Below are positions 1 through 8,879 of a DNA stretch of 64,000 bases, in pieces. This DNA is from Methanocalculus chunghsingensis. Lineage in GTDB: Archaea; Halobacteriota; Methanomicrobia; Methanomicrobiales; Methanocorpusculaceae. Under the pieces are notes generated by a model, which did no database searches, was not told the origin of the DNA, and saw nothing but the letters and a program-made list of their open reading frames with translations. Position 1 is the first letter of the stretch; the number at the start of each line of letters is the position of its first letter. The stretch spans positions 5,125 to 69,124 of the forward strand of contig NZ_JWHL01000009.1 in the NCBI RefSeq assembly GCF_018132105.1. The letters run 5' to 3'. The position numbers and the translations under genes are program-made.

Positions 1-59
1 GGCTTACGACGATATCATCCCTGATACCGCCAGTACTTACGTACTTGCTTACTTTCGGA

Positions 60-490
60 ATCAGCGGTCACTCAATGAATGTCCGCATTACCACAGCCAA
101 CGTCAGAACCAACACCGGTCAAAGCCGGGTCGCATTGGTTCTCCACTGAGAATATCTCGGGTTTATTCTATACGCAGAACAGGTATTTAACCCCTGCGTT
201 CTGCATCCGGAGACTCTGTTTGAATCTCCTGCGCAGATTATACATGTTAGCGGGGAGAGGTTATATAGGTTCCTGCCAAAGCAGCTGAACCCATCGAATC
301 TCTTCACCACCCTGACGAGCCCCGGCATATACAGCACCGGGACCCGGTGGCGCAGGCCCCCTGCGAGGGAGTTGCGCCCGGTCGGAGGCAGGATGCCACA
401 ATCCCGGATATGCTCCGGGTTGCGGCTGATTCGGGCGCTGTTGCGCGGAGCAGTGCCCCGTCGCGGCGCCCTCCTGCCTCCTGCGACTCT
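60..490 (-). ncRNA. candidate long structured RNA (unknown family)
   Basis: No protein fits here, but many strong hairpins lie in a row. A 10-bp helix (384-393 with 472-481) encloses two hairpins (395-426 and 447-459) in a three-way junction. Others lie at 349-378, 267-292, 209-229, 174-204, 103-137 and 64-86. Six stems (A449/C457, A398/C423, C358/A370, A267/C292, C214/A224, C71/A79) have one A-C clash when read on the plus strand that becomes a G-U pair on the minus strand, so the RNA is probably made from the minus strand. A TATA box at 511-519 would place its start near 490. I see no signature of SRP RNA, RNase P RNA or tmRNA, and the 3' end is unknown. A long structured leader of a gene beyond the left edge is an alternative. 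Confidence 0.5.
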
Positions 491-510
491 ACATAGAATG
501 CTATTCGTAC

Positions 511-519
511 TTATAAAGG
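511..519 (-). promoter_or_regulatory. TATA box for the candidate RNA
   Basis: Read on the minus strand this is CCTTTATAA. It lies about 25 bases ahead of the first base-paired segment of the structured region, the spacing expected between an archaeal TATA box and its start site. The element is nearly palindromic, so it could also serve the plus strand. Confidence 0.35.
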
Positions 520-785
520 TTCGGATTTTCCAGAGATTTGGAGATGCCGGGACAGAAGACACATCAAAGAAACCCGGCAGACACACCCCGTTGAATCAGA
601 TTCAAAGAGGCCATGATGAAGACGCGCAGATACTCTGATCAAATAGCGAAGACCGAACCCTTCCCCGCCACATACAGACATTCCGGGAACACCAAAGAGA
701 TACCCCCAGAGACCTGTCAGTAGCCACCAGAGGAATAGAATAGGATAGATTAATCTCTCTTGCATCGCTGAAAAGAGTGGTATCC

Positions 786-1223
786 ATGACTGAAGGTTCA
801 AATCAAGGTCGGCGCCCCGCCATATCACTGTATGCCGTCACCGAATGGAACCCCGAAGAGATAGTCCTCCTCTACCGTGAGGCAGGATGGTGGGATGAGA
901 CCTATGACTCTGCCAATATACCCGCCCTCATCAAGGGGAGCCACCGGTTCGTCGTCGCCGTCGATGAAAGAACCGGCTCAGCTGTCGGCATGGGGAGGAC
1001 GATATCAGATGGCGTCTCGGATGCCTATATACAGGATCTCGTCGTCCTCAGACAGTACCGGAGATGCCGTATTGGAGTGGAGATCGTCAGGCATCTCCTT
1101 GATCTCTGCGCGGAAGATGGCATCGGCTGGATCGGACTCATTGCAGAACCTGGTTCAGACCCCTTCTATGAGAGGATAGGGTTCCGACCGATGATACAAT
1201 ATATCCCGATGCTGTATAAATGA
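786..1223 (+). CDS. GNAT-family N-acetyltransferase
   Basis: A 145-residue protein with the GNAT layout: a central strand (DAYIQDLVV) followed by the acetyl-CoA loop RRCRIG and a helix near residues 92-110, then a late strand and FYERIGFRP near the C-terminus, the usual end of the fold. The pyrophosphate loop is slightly unusual because Arg replaces its first glycine. The substrate cannot be inferred. A GTG at 777 would add three residues; the ATG at 786 is preferred. It is followed 10 bp later by a DUF2156 gene, and this pair of acyltransferase-fold genes is probably one operon. Confidence 0.75.
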   Translation: MTEGSNQGRRPAISLYAVTEWNPEEIVLLYREAGWWDETYDSANIPALIKGSHRFVVAVDERTGSAVGMGRTISDGVSDAYIQDLVVLRQYRRCRIGVEIVRHLLDLCAEDGIGWIGLIAEPGSDPFYERIGFRPMIQYIPMLYK

Positions 1224-1233
1224 AAGGAAGATA

Positions 1234-2163
1234 ATGCTCTCTTTAGATGATTTTTCACCGGTAACGCTGGAGAGCAGAGATGCAATCGAGCGATATCTGC
1301 AGTTATACCCCCAGACTCACAGCGATAATACCACCATCAATATGCTCTGCTGGAATCATTATGCCAATTATCATTATTCCATACAGAATGATTCACTCCT
1401 CATCATGACGATCGTCAATGGTGAGCGGACATTCCGCCTCCCTATCGGACCCAGGGATGATGGACTCATCACTGATCTCTTCTCTCTTGCATACCGGGAA
1501 GGGGGAGAGATCCCGATTCAGATGCTTGATGAGACAACCCGGCAGTGGACTGAGAACATCTACCCGGATCTCCCAATCCATGAGGATCGTGACTTTGCCG
1601 ATTATGTCTATCTCGCCTCAGATCTCGCCGACCTGCCAGGAAAGAAATATGTCACCATCCGGGGCCACATTAACAAATTTTTGAAATCCCGGAAATACTC
1701 AGTCGAGGCGATCACCAGGGATAAACTCGCCGAGATACGGATCTTCCTTGATGAATGGTGTGAATGGAAACATTGCGACGAGATACCAATTCTTGCCTAT
1801 GAGCGGGATGCAGTCATCTATGCGGTTGACAACTTCAACGACCTCCAGTGCCGCGGAATCCTCATCAGGACCGGAGAGGGGATAGGAGCAATTGCTATCT
1901 GGGGAGAACTGAACCCGGAGACGATTGTCGTTCACTTTGAAAAGGCCCTCCCCGGGTTTGACGGCACCTATAAGGTGATCAATATGAGGACAGCAAAGAC
2001 GGTGCAGGGTTCATACAGGTTCATCAACCGCGAGTCGGATATGGGAGCCCCAGGACTCCGCGAGGCAAAGAGCAGATACCATCCCGATCATATGGCACCA
2101 GTCTGGTACATCCGACGGAAGGAGATGGAGGCCAGAGCAGAGCTCTTCTTTGAGGATAAATAA
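1234..2163 (+). CDS. DUF2156 (phosphatidylglycerol lysyltransferase C-terminal domain) protein
   Basis: 309 residues resembling the soluble DUF2156 proteins, which share the double GNAT fold of the catalytic domain of lysyl-phosphatidylglycerol synthases but lack the membrane part. Supporting segments are the GHINKFLKS stretch near residue 145, GIGAIAIWGEL near 215, and the C-terminal INRESDMGAPGLREAKSRY, which matches the conserved NRExDxGxxGLRxxKxxY end of the family. The likely role is aminoacyl or acyl transfer, but the substrate is unknown. A ribosome binding site (GGAAG) precedes the ATG, and the gene follows the GNAT gene closely. Confidence 0.75.
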   Translation: MLSLDDFSPVTLESRDAIERYLQLYPQTHSDNTTINMLCWNHYANYHYSIQNDSLLIMTIVNGERTFRLPIGPRDDGLITDLFSLAYREGGEIPIQMLDETTRQWTENIYPDLPIHEDRDFADYVYLASDLADLPGKKYVTIRGHINKFLKSRKYSVEAITRDKLAEIRIFLDEWCEWKHCDEIPILAYERDAVIYAVDNFNDLQCRGILIRTGEGIGAIAIWGELNPETIVVHFEKALPGFDGTYKVINMRTAKTVQGSYRFINRESDMGAPGLREAKSRYHPDHMAPVWYIRRKEMEARAELFFEDK

Positions 2164-2367
2164 TCGAGACAGTAACTACCTCACACCCCCCATCCCCTTC
2201 TCTTTTCGGTGGATACAGTACGCAGAAATGCAACAGTCCGATAAGCCCGGCATAGCCTGTGTTAAAAAGATACATACCCAGGTACACCATGCACCAAATA
2301 CAACTGATCCCGGACGACCATCAGGAAGACTCAATAGACAACTATCATAATGCCGTCCGCATAAAAG

Positions 2368-3303
2368 ATGTATATGCAGTACCTCATCACCGGCGGCGCC
2401 GGATTTATCGGATCGAACCTTGCAGATCAGCTCGCAAAAGAGCATACAATAACCATCATCGACAACTTTGCCACAGGCAGGCGTGAGAATGTTCAGGATC
2501 TCATCGATCACCCGAATGTCACCTTCATCGAAGGGAGCATCACCGATGCCGATCTGATGCATGAGATCACAAAAGGGATCGATGGCATCTTTCACCAGGC
2601 AGCCATCCCATCCGTTCCCCGCTCAGTGAGAGATCCGATCACAACGAACGAGGCAAATATCACCGGCACATTGCAGGTACTTTTCGCCGCAAAAGAGAAT
2701 AATGTCCGCAAAGTCGTCACCGCTTCATCTTCCTCGGTCTATGGCGACACCCCGACCCTCCCAAAAGAAGAGGGAATGGCCGCCAACCCCCTCTCCCCTT
2801 ATGCAGTAACGAAGCTCACAGACGAGTACTATGGCAAGGTCTTCTCGGAACTCTATGGCATCCAGACCGTCTTCCTCAGGTACTTCAATGTCTTTGGGCC
2901 CCGGCAGGATCCCAATTCAGAATATGCTGCCGTCATCCCCAAGTTCATCACCCGGCTCCTTCAGAACGAATCCCCGATCATCTACGGTGATGGCGGCCAG
3001 ACACGCGACTTTACCTTCATCGCCGATGTTGTCCAGGCAAACCGGAAGGCGATGGAGAGCGATGCAATCGGCATCTATAATATCGCCTGTGGGAAGCGGA
3101 TCAGCCTCAATGATCTCGCAAAAACCCTCATGGAGATTACAGGCATACACCGCCCGTTAATATATGAAAACGAGCGGGAGGGAGATATCCGCGACTCGCT
3201 CGCCGATATTTCCAGAGCAGAGACAGCGTTTGGCTTTGATCCGGAATATACTCTTGAAGAGGGACTGAAAGAGACTGTCGCCTGGTTCCGGAAGAGGCTG
3301 TAA
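2368..3303 (+). CDS. NAD-dependent epimerase (UDP-glucose 4-epimerase-like)
   Basis: A 311-residue extended short-chain dehydrogenase. The NAD-binding GGAGFIGSN is near residues 9-17, the catalytic Ser lies in the TASSSSVYG segment, and the YxxxK pair is Tyr145/Lys149 (SPYAVTK). Length and motifs match archaeal GalE-like sugar-nucleotide epimerases that feed surface glycan synthesis; exact substrate is not readable. The ATG at 2374 (MQYLITGG) is an equally good start. It stands alone, with about 200 bp of non-coding sequence upstream. A second member of the family lies at 8876-9811. Confidence 0.85.
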   Translation: MYMQYLITGGAGFIGSNLADQLAKEHTITIIDNFATGRRENVQDLIDHPNVTFIEGSITDADLMHEITKGIDGIFHQAAIPSVPRSVRDPITTNEANITGTLQVLFAAKENNVRKVVTASSSSVYGDTPTLPKEEGMAANPLSPYAVTKLTDEYYGKVFSELYGIQTVFLRYFNVFGPRQDPNSEYAAVIPKFITRLLQNESPIIYGDGGQTRDFTFIADVVQANRKAMESDAIGIYNIACGKRISLNDLAKTLMEITGIHRPLIYENEREGDIRDSLADISRAETAFGFDPEYTLEEGLKETVAWFRKRL

Positions 3304-3407
3304 GGGCAGAAGGTAACAAAGAGAAGACACGATCTGAAGGAAGATCCCTCCCCCGGGCGTCCCCGTCCTAAAGTGGAAGAAGAGGGGAGACCTTCAGACA
3401 ACTTTAA

Positions 3408-3413
3408 TTTTTT
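3408..3413 (+). terminator. T-run downstream of the epimerase
   Basis: A run of six T on the coding strand about 105 bases after the stop codon, of the kind that ends archaeal transcription. No hairpin precedes it. Confidence 0.3.
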
Positions 3414-3511
3414 CGGTGCACCCCTCACAGCAGAGAGGAGTACGATCAATATCGATGAAAGAGACCATAAGAAGGTCACACGAAAATACAAATACTTCTG
3501 GAATATTTTGG

Positions 3512-3516
3512 AAAAA
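3512..3516 (-). terminator. T-run after tRNA-Val
   Basis: On the minus strand, five T follow the 3' end of the tRNA by about ten bases, a plausible oligo-T terminator. Confidence 0.4.
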
Positions 3517-3525
3517 GAAGGTGAA

Positions 3526-3599
3526 TGGGCCTGTCCGGATTCGAACCGGAGATCTTCGCCGTGTAAGGGCGACGTCATAACCAGCTAGACCACAAGCCC
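3526..3599 (-). tRNA. tRNA-Val (anticodon UAC)
   Basis: A 74-base cloverleaf on the minus strand. The acceptor arms GGGCTTG and CAGGCCC pair with one G-U, followed by discriminator A. The D-arm contains TAGCTGGTTATGA, the anticodon stem TCGCC/GGCGA encloses the loop CTTACAC with anticodon TAC, and the T-arm TCCGG-TTCGAAT-CCGGA is perfect. CCA is not encoded and no intron is present. UAC reads GUA and other valine codons. Confidence 0.96.
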
Positions 3600-3710
3600 G
3601 TTCTGCCTATACCTATTATCCTGCTGACAGTTAAAGACTGTCGTTCGTGTCCGTCCAAAATGAAGGAGAGAGTCCGTCTGAACCTCTCCTCCACCCAGGT
3701 CATTCACAGT

Positions 3711-4655
3711 TCAGATCAGGCCAAATGACTTCAGTGTCACTTCAGGGTTCACAGCACCGACATGGTAGACTGCGCCCTCTGAGAGCTCGTTGATGACAAC
3801 CTCTGCCGGGGAGAAGAGCGAAGTGTCGATCTGGTAGAAGTCATAGTTGGCTTCCTTGAAGATGTCATTGAAGGGCTTGCCATAGCCTTTCGAGGTGTTG
3901 CTTGGGATCTTCCCGAGATACTCCTTAATCTCAGGAGCATTCATCGTCAGGAAGATTCTGCCATAGTAGATGGTTGCATCGTTTGTAACACCCATCGCAA
4001 GCTTCGGGCCGCGGACCGGTGGAATCGGAGCAGTACCGATGGCTGCTGAGATCTTCTTTGTGTCAAAGCCAAGTTCGTTCAGTTTGTAGACAGCAGTCTC
4101 GACACAGCGGCCTGCCACCTGGATTGACCCGACGATCGAGGAGGTGGGTGCAACGACGGCACAGACATTCTCGACCTCGACGTTACATGCCTCTGCAATC
4201 TTCTCCATAACCTCGCCATTTGGCAGGGTGTCGGACTCAAGACAGATGACGGCTGAGTCAAACTCATCCTCGTACTCGATGACCTCGTAGGTGTGCTTCG
4301 GCTTCAGCGAGAGTGCACGGGCAGGACCGCTCCCCATCGCAAAGAAGTTCCCGGCCTTCACAGTCCATCCTGCCTTCTGAGCTCCAAGGCAGGAGATTGC
4401 CGGAAAGTCCGTGTTGATATCGATAAACGGCTGGGGGAACTGGTTGATCTCACCCATACGGTAGGTGACCTCGCCAAGGCCCCCCATGCAGATTCTGGTG
4501 AAGTACTCGCCCGCACCATAGCCGCCAGGCACACCAACACCACAGTCAACAATCCGTGAACCGTTATCAAGCTCATGGTAGGCGACATTGAGGAGATCGG
4601 AGATTTCTACAAGTTCTTCGAAGAGATTTAATCCAAGTTCATTTACACTGACCAT
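3711..4655 (-). CDS. mch: methenyltetrahydromethanopterin cyclohydrolase
   Basis: 314 residues, the normal size for Mch, the cytoplasmic enzyme interconverting N5-formyl- and N5,N10-methenyl-H4MPT in the C1 branch of methanogenesis. The N-terminal MVSVNELGLNLFEEL, the CGVGVPGGYGAGEYF segment near residue 38 and the ICMGGLGEVTY segment near 56 are typical of the archaeal enzyme. The ATG at 4655 is preceded by AGAGGGA, a fair ribosome binding site. The gene appears monocistronic: the next gene upstream (Orc1/Cdc6) ends 62 bp away and tRNA-Val lies downstream. Confidence 0.95.
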   Translation of the reverse strand: MVSVNELGLNLFEELVEISDLLNVAYHELDNGSRIVDCGVGVPGGYGAGEYFTRICMGGLGEVTYRMGEINQFPQPFIDINTDFPAISCLGAQKAGWTVKAGNFFAMGSGPARALSLKPKHTYEVIEYEDEFDSAVICLESDTLPNGEVMEKIAEACNVEVENVCAVVAPTSSIVGSIQVAGRCVETAVYKLNELGFDTKKISAAIGTAPIPPVRGPKLAMGVTNDATIYYGRIFLTMNAPEIKEYLGKIPSNTSKGYGKPFNDIFKEANYDFYQIDTSLFSPAEVVINELSEGAVYHVGAVNPEVTLKSFGLI

Positions 4656-4717
4656 ACAATCCCTCTAACATCACTAATGAGTAGTGGAGAATAGATAAGA
4701 GTTGCCAAATTGATTCA

Positions 4718-5839
4718 TCAAAGGAGATCGAGGACGATCCCCGGATCATACCGGAGAGAGATAACCCGCGTTCTTCCCCTCCCGATACGATAATCCAGAT
4801 TGATCAGACGGAGCATATCCAGTTTCCTGATTATCTCATAGTACCGGGTGTAGCTGAGCTTCATATCCTTCTTCAGAGCAGCATGCACCTCGCCAGCGGC
4901 AGTCCCGGCACCCTCACCACTCATCTCTGCTATAACCGCAAGGACGATCTTCTCCTCATCCCGCAGGCTCCTGATGATCGAGGTGAGATGATAGCGCTGG
5001 GAGATCTCGTATGCTTTACAGACATCGTCCCGTGTCACCGTCCTCCGCGCATCCCGCTCAGCCAGGAAACCGGCACGTTTGAGGAGATCGATCCCGGCAC
5101 GGAGATCACCGCCCCGCATCGTTCTGTCAACAACGAGCTGAAGAACATCCTCGGAGATGACATTGGGATAGAAGCCCTGAGCGACCCGCATCCTGAGGAT
5201 CTCCTCCACTTCAGCAGCAGTATATGGAGGAAAAAGAACCTCCGTCGTTCTGAGAACGGATGCTACCCTTGCATCAACCGCAGTCGCAATATCAATATCC
5301 ATATCCGAGAAGATGATGATCAACCCGACCCGGGCATCCCCATATGCCTCATGGGCACGAAGGAGTGGATAGAGAATATTATTGATCTCATTGTCATGGA
5401 GGAGATAATTCGCATCATCAAGACAGATGATAAGGACGATATCATCCTTCTGAATACGGCGGCAGACAGCCTCATACACCTGCTTGAAGCTCGTTCCCGA
5501 CGGTTGGGGGGGATGACCGGCGAGCTTTTTATAGACCTTTGCAATGATTGCATACCGGGTATTATCGATCTGGCAGTTGACATGTACCGGAACGAGCCTC
5601 TTCGTCGTCTCCTCGATCTCAGCAAAGAGTTTCTTCACCGTCGTCGTCTTCCCGGTTCCGGGAGGGCCACGGCAGAAGGAGTTCATGGGACGGGCCCCCC
5701 GAAGCCCCGGTTGCATCTGAAAGGCGAGATCCGCAGTCTGGGTCTCACGGAAAAGGAACTGATCAGGGACGAAATCCATCTCAAAGACCTCGGGGTCACG
5801 AAAGATTGTCTCATCCCACATCAGAAGCCTCTTTACCAC
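4718..5839 (-). CDS. cdc6: Orc1/Cdc6-type replication initiator
   Basis: A 373-residue AAA+ ATPase with a C-terminal winged helix, as in archaeal Orc1/Cdc6 proteins that bind origin repeats and load MCM. Walker A is GPPGTGKTT (58-66). The Walker B strand reads LIICLDDAN (about 136-144), with Asp instead of the usual Glu as second acid. GGDLRAGIDLL is the sensor 2 region. This departure suggests the second (Orc2-like) paralog group rather than the main initiator. A start at Met7 (5821) is possible. It follows a zinc-ribbon gene by 13 bp. I found no clear origin recognition boxes nearby. Confidence 0.88.
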   Translation of the reverse strand: MVKRLLMWDETIFRDPEVFEMDFVPDQFLFRETQTADLAFQMQPGLRGARPMNSFCRGPPGTGKTTTVKKLFAEIEETTKRLVPVHVNCQIDNTRYAIIAKVYKKLAGHPPQPSGTSFKQVYEAVCRRIQKDDIVLIICLDDANYLLHDNEINNILYPLLRAHEAYGDARVGLIIIFSDMDIDIATAVDARVASVLRTTEVLFPPYTAAEVEEILRMRVAQGFYPNVISEDVLQLVVDRTMRGGDLRAGIDLLKRAGFLAERDARRTVTRDDVCKAYEISQRYHLTSIIRSLRDEEKIVLAVIAEMSGEGAGTAAGEVHAALKKDMKLSYTRYYEIIRKLDMLRLINLDYRIGRGRTRVISLRYDPGIVLDLL

Positions 5840-5852
5840 AGCAGAATCCCCC

Positions 5853-6476
5853 TCAGGACTGGTTCATACACTTCTTACAGAGTGTCCGGTTCATGAAGAG
5901 GTGGCTTACATCATGCTGCACCTTATTCACCTCCATCCCACAGGCCTCACAGGTATAGACAGGTCCACCAGTCTGAGATTCCGTTGATGTCACCTCAGGA
6001 GCAATGTACCCGACATCAGGCCCGGCCATCCCCGGAGAGAGAACTTCAGGGCTCATAGCATCGACAGGAGGCCCTTCTTCAGCAGAAGCCACCAGATCAC
6101 CCTCAGGCCCGGATACCCCTTTCAGATCAGCATCCGCTTCCATCGGGATGGGATCTGGATAATCATCTCCGGAGAGGTCGCTGCCCGGCGCCTCCTCGTG
6201 GAGATCGTCGCTACCGGTAACCGGACAGGTTGCTAATGGCACCACATGCCCCTCAGGAGGATGGAAGGCCCCAAAGACACGGCGCCGGTAATGATCAACA
6301 CGTTCTGCCGTTGCCGGATCATCCCTCCCAATCCGGGAGAGAAGCGAGTCCATAAACCTGATGAGATCATCTGCCTCCTCATCCGATCCGATCTCTTCGC
6401 GTACATCGAGCCTGATATTCTCGTAATTGTCAAGATTAATCGTGATGCCGATCGTCATATCTCTGCGGGAACCCAT
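5853..6476 (-). CDS. uncharacterised protein with C-terminal zinc ribbon
   Basis: 207 residues and no recognised family. The N-terminal part (MTIGITINLDNYENIRLDV onward) is probably helical, with an RFMDSLLSRIG stretch. The middle is long, acidic and rich in Pro, Gly and Asp, so likely disordered. The C-terminus carries CEACGMEVNK, then a His-rich spacer, then CKKCMNQS, a zinc site of the CxxC-x18-CxxC type. An internal ATG at 6458 (MTIGITIN) is a likely alternative start. It lies 13 bp upstream of the Orc1/Cdc6 gene on the same strand and is probably cotranscribed, which hints at a link to replication or DNA binding. Confidence 0.6.
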   Translation of the reverse strand: MGSRRDMTIGITINLDNYENIRLDVREEIGSDEEADDLIRFMDSLLSRIGRDDPATAERVDHYRRRVFGAFHPPEGHVVPLATCPVTGSDDLHEEAPGSDLSGDDYPDPIPMEADADLKGVSGPEGDLVASAEEGPPVDAMSPEVLSPGMAGPDVGYIAPEVTSTESQTGGPVYTCEACGMEVNKVQHDVSHLFMNRTLCKKCMNQS

Positions 6477-6717
6477 ACTTCAATATCCCCTCATGAAAGA
6501 ATATGGTTTGCGGAAGAACCATACTTTGGGAGAGCGCATATAGAGGCAGGCAGATGATGAGAGTTACCCCCGCTGATACCAGATGATGACGCAGGGATCT
6601 GATGCCGCCTATCATACTCTCTTTTCAAAACCCTCCAATACCGGACAAAACGGTTGAGGGAGAGGAGACACACCATAACGGCCGGTTGAATCCTCGAAAC
6701 CCTTTACACAACTGTCT

Positions 6718-7938
6718 TTAGAAACGCAGCCAGTCCGAATCCTCCTCAAGGGTCTTCCGGGAGAAGAGGAGGGGGAGGAGATCCGGCCCGCGCATCAGAC
6801 CAAGTGAGCCTTTCTTCGCCTCCCGCTCTGAGTAACGCTCCGTTCTGTCCTTTCCTTTCCCAAGAATGGCAAACGGCACGGGATCTGCGGTATGAGTCCT
6901 CAGGTGAATCGGGGTAGGATGATCTGGCAGGAGGGCAATCGTTCCATCAAACTCGTCAAGAGCGATACCGATCACCTCATCAAGCCGCTCAATTGCCCGG
7001 ACCTTCTCTTCAATACTGCCGAGATGCCCTGCTTCATCCGGAGCCTCGACATGGACATAGACGAAATCGAGGCTTTTGAGCGCATCGAGGGCATAGCGGA
7101 TCTTTGCCTCATAGTCGGTATCAAGGAATCCGGTCGCACCAGGAACCCTGATCACCTCCATCTCTGCAAGACGCGCAATACCAAAGAGGAGATCGACAGC
7201 CGAGATGATGCCCCCTTTAAGGCCAAATTTCATGTAGAAGGGGAGAAGCGACGGAGTTTTGCCCCCGCTCCATGGCCAGATGGATGTTGCAGGACGAAGA
7301 CCACGTTCCAGACGTTTCTGATTCACCGGATGCCCTGCAAAGATCTCCCTGGAAACCTCCATACAGCGCCGTAAAAGCTCTGCATCAGGCCCTTTCGGGA
7401 GTGAGGAGGCCACATCCTCTCCAACGATGTCGTGGGGCGGAACGGTCGTTGCGCCTTCCGACCGATGAGCAATGAGGAGATTTCGGTAACTTACCCCGGG
7501 ATAGAGATCGATCTCGGGAAGCGCGTCTGCAAGTGCCTCAAAGAGTGCCCGCCCCTCCTCACTTGAGATATGGCCTGCTGAGAAATCCTCCATTATCCCG
7601 TCCTGAATCGTCACCAGATTACACCTGTATGCGATATCATCCGGTGCAAGCGTAACACCCATCGAGGCAGCCTCAAGGGGACCACGGCCGGTATAGCAGT
7701 TTACCGGATCATATCCGATAACCGAGAGGTTTGCCACATCAGACCCTGGCTCATAACCATGTGGGACGGTTCGGAGCGATCCCATCCGGCCTTCACGCGC
7801 TATTGCATCCATATTGGGAGTCTTGGCATACTCAAGGGGAGTCAGACCACCAAGTTCCCGGAGTGGTTCATCCGCCATACCATCCCCGAGGATGAGGAGA
7901 AATTTCCTCCTCTTTCCGTACTGATCAACCGGAAGCAT
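6718..7938 (-). CDS. apgM: 2,3-bisphosphoglycerate-independent phosphoglycerate mutase, archaeal type
   Basis: 406 residues from the ATG chosen here, the usual aPGAM length. It interconverts 2- and 3-phosphoglycerate in the cytoplasm (gluconeogenesis and glycolysis). The metal-binding ILGDGMADEP motif lies near the N-terminus, the segment SDVANLSVIGYDP holds the catalytic Ser, and the late metal ligands are in YVHVEAPDEAGHLG and LLPDHPTPIHLRTHT, all alkaline-phosphatase superfamily signatures. Longer starts exist at 7980 and 8025, but the longest overlaps the divergent DUF368 gene and lacks family similarity. Confidence 0.9.
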   Translation of the reverse strand: MLPVDQYGKRRKFLLILGDGMADEPLRELGGLTPLEYAKTPNMDAIAREGRMGSLRTVPHGYEPGSDVANLSVIGYDPVNCYTGRGPLEAASMGVTLAPDDIAYRCNLVTIQDGIMEDFSAGHISSEEGRALFEALADALPEIDLYPGVSYRNLLIAHRSEGATTVPPHDIVGEDVASSLPKGPDAELLRRCMEVSREIFAGHPVNQKRLERGLRPATSIWPWSGGKTPSLLPFYMKFGLKGGIISAVDLLFGIARLAEMEVIRVPGATGFLDTDYEAKIRYALDALKSLDFVYVHVEAPDEAGHLGSIEEKVRAIERLDEVIGIALDEFDGTIALLPDHPTPIHLRTHTADPVPFAILGKGKDRTERYSEREAKKGSLGLMRGPDLLPLLFSRKTLEEDSDWLRF

Positions 7939-8000
7939 CGTAGATCTACGTGTGCGTGTCGTATCATTAAAAGCCTCCATAGCACCAATCAGATACCACC

Positions 8001-8879
8001 TTGAAACCGAATACGAGAGATGCAATCGGGATCTTCCTTCGCGGCCTCCTGATGGGGGGGTCGGATATCATTCCCGGGGTATCGGGAGGAACGATGGCCT
8101 TCATCACCGGAATCTATGGCAGGCTCGTCAATGCAATCGCATCAGTCCGTCCCCGGTCACTCCTGCACATTCTGCGCGGAGACGTCAGCTCATTTAAAAA
8201 AGACGTGCTTGCAATTGATCCACTCTTTCTTATCACCCTGCTGGCAGGGATTGGGACCGCGGCACTCCTGATGTCACGGATGATCCTCCACATCCTGGAA
8301 GGATATCCTGCAGAGGCATTCGGCCTCTTCCTCGGGCTCATTGTTGCATCATCGGTACTGATTGCAGTGCAGGTAAAATCCAGAAATACTCTCGCCATCC
8401 TCTTCGTCGGGGGGGGATTTCTTATCGGATACCTGATCGGGGATCTCCCGACCGGCTCATTTGATCACTCCCTCCTGATGATCTTCATCACAGGCATGGT
8501 CGCCCTCTGTGCAATGATCCTCCCCGGCATCTCCGGCGCCTACCTCACCCTCATCCTTGGCCAGTATGAGTATCTCCTCCAGGCGATCCGCGATGTCTCA
8601 CTCCCGGAGATCCTCACTTTCATCGCCGGAGGGGTCGTCGGAATCCTCCTCTTCTCACGAATTCTCCGATATCTCCTTGATCGGTATACTGCCGCGGTCC
8701 TTGCCTTCCTCACCGGCCTGATGCTCGGCTCGACCCGGGTTCTCATCGAGCGGATAGAAGAAGCAGGAGGCTTTTCACCAGGTGCAGTCGCAGCCTGTGT
8801 CGCAGGTGTACTTCTCATCGGCGGGATCGAATATCTGAGAAAAGAGAAGAGGGAGCATCGTCTCAAAAAGAGAGATTAG
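8001..8879 (+). CDS. DUF368 membrane protein (polyprenyl-phosphate translocase family)
   Basis: 292 residues with about eight to nine hydrophobic segments. The two hallmark DUF368 repeats are visible: GGSDIIPGVSGGTMAFITG near residue 20 and MILPGISGAYLTLILGQYEY near 175. Bacterial DUF368 proteins (PopT) recycle undecaprenyl phosphate across the membrane, so an archaeal member may return dolichyl-phosphate-type carriers used in N-glycosylation; that substrate is inferred. The start is TTG at 8001. The gene diverges from apgM and converges with a sugar epimerase, overlapping its stop by 4 bp. Confidence 0.85.
   Translation: MKPNTRDAIGIFLRGLLMGGSDIIPGVSGGTMAFITGIYGRLVNAIASVRPRSLLHILRGDVSSFKKDVLAIDPLFLITLLAGIGTAALLMSRMILHILEGYPAEAFGLFLGLIVASSVLIAVQVKSRNTLAILFVGGGFLIGYLIGDLPTGSFDHSLLMIFITGMVALCAMILPGISGAYLTLILGQYEYLLQAIRDVSLPEILTFIAGGVVGILLFSRILRYLLDRYTAAVLAFLTGLMLGSTRVLIERIEEAGGFSPGAVAACVAGVLLIGGIEYLRKEKREHRLKKRD

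Noticed and set aside
1-25. GGCTTACGA at the left edge resembles the conserved 3' element of RNase P RNA
   Set aside because: Only about nine bases match, the rest of the RNA would lie outside the window, and the neighbouring structure favours the opposite strand. The sequence beyond the edge is needed.
384-481. Structured region as SRP RNA
   Set aside because: The three-way junction is suggestive, but the near-invariant helix 8 sequence around GUCAGG-CCGGAAG-AGCAG is absent on both strands.
119-638. Open frames of 60-155 codons on both strands
   Set aside because: They overlap one another on both strands, lack ribosome binding sites and domain signatures, and coincide with the hairpin-rich RNA region.
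4883-5896. 337-codon plus-strand frame opposite the Orc1/Cdc6 gene
   Set aside because: It mirrors the codon pattern of the AAA+ gene, has no recognisable domain, and the antisense frame has Walker motifs and full family length.
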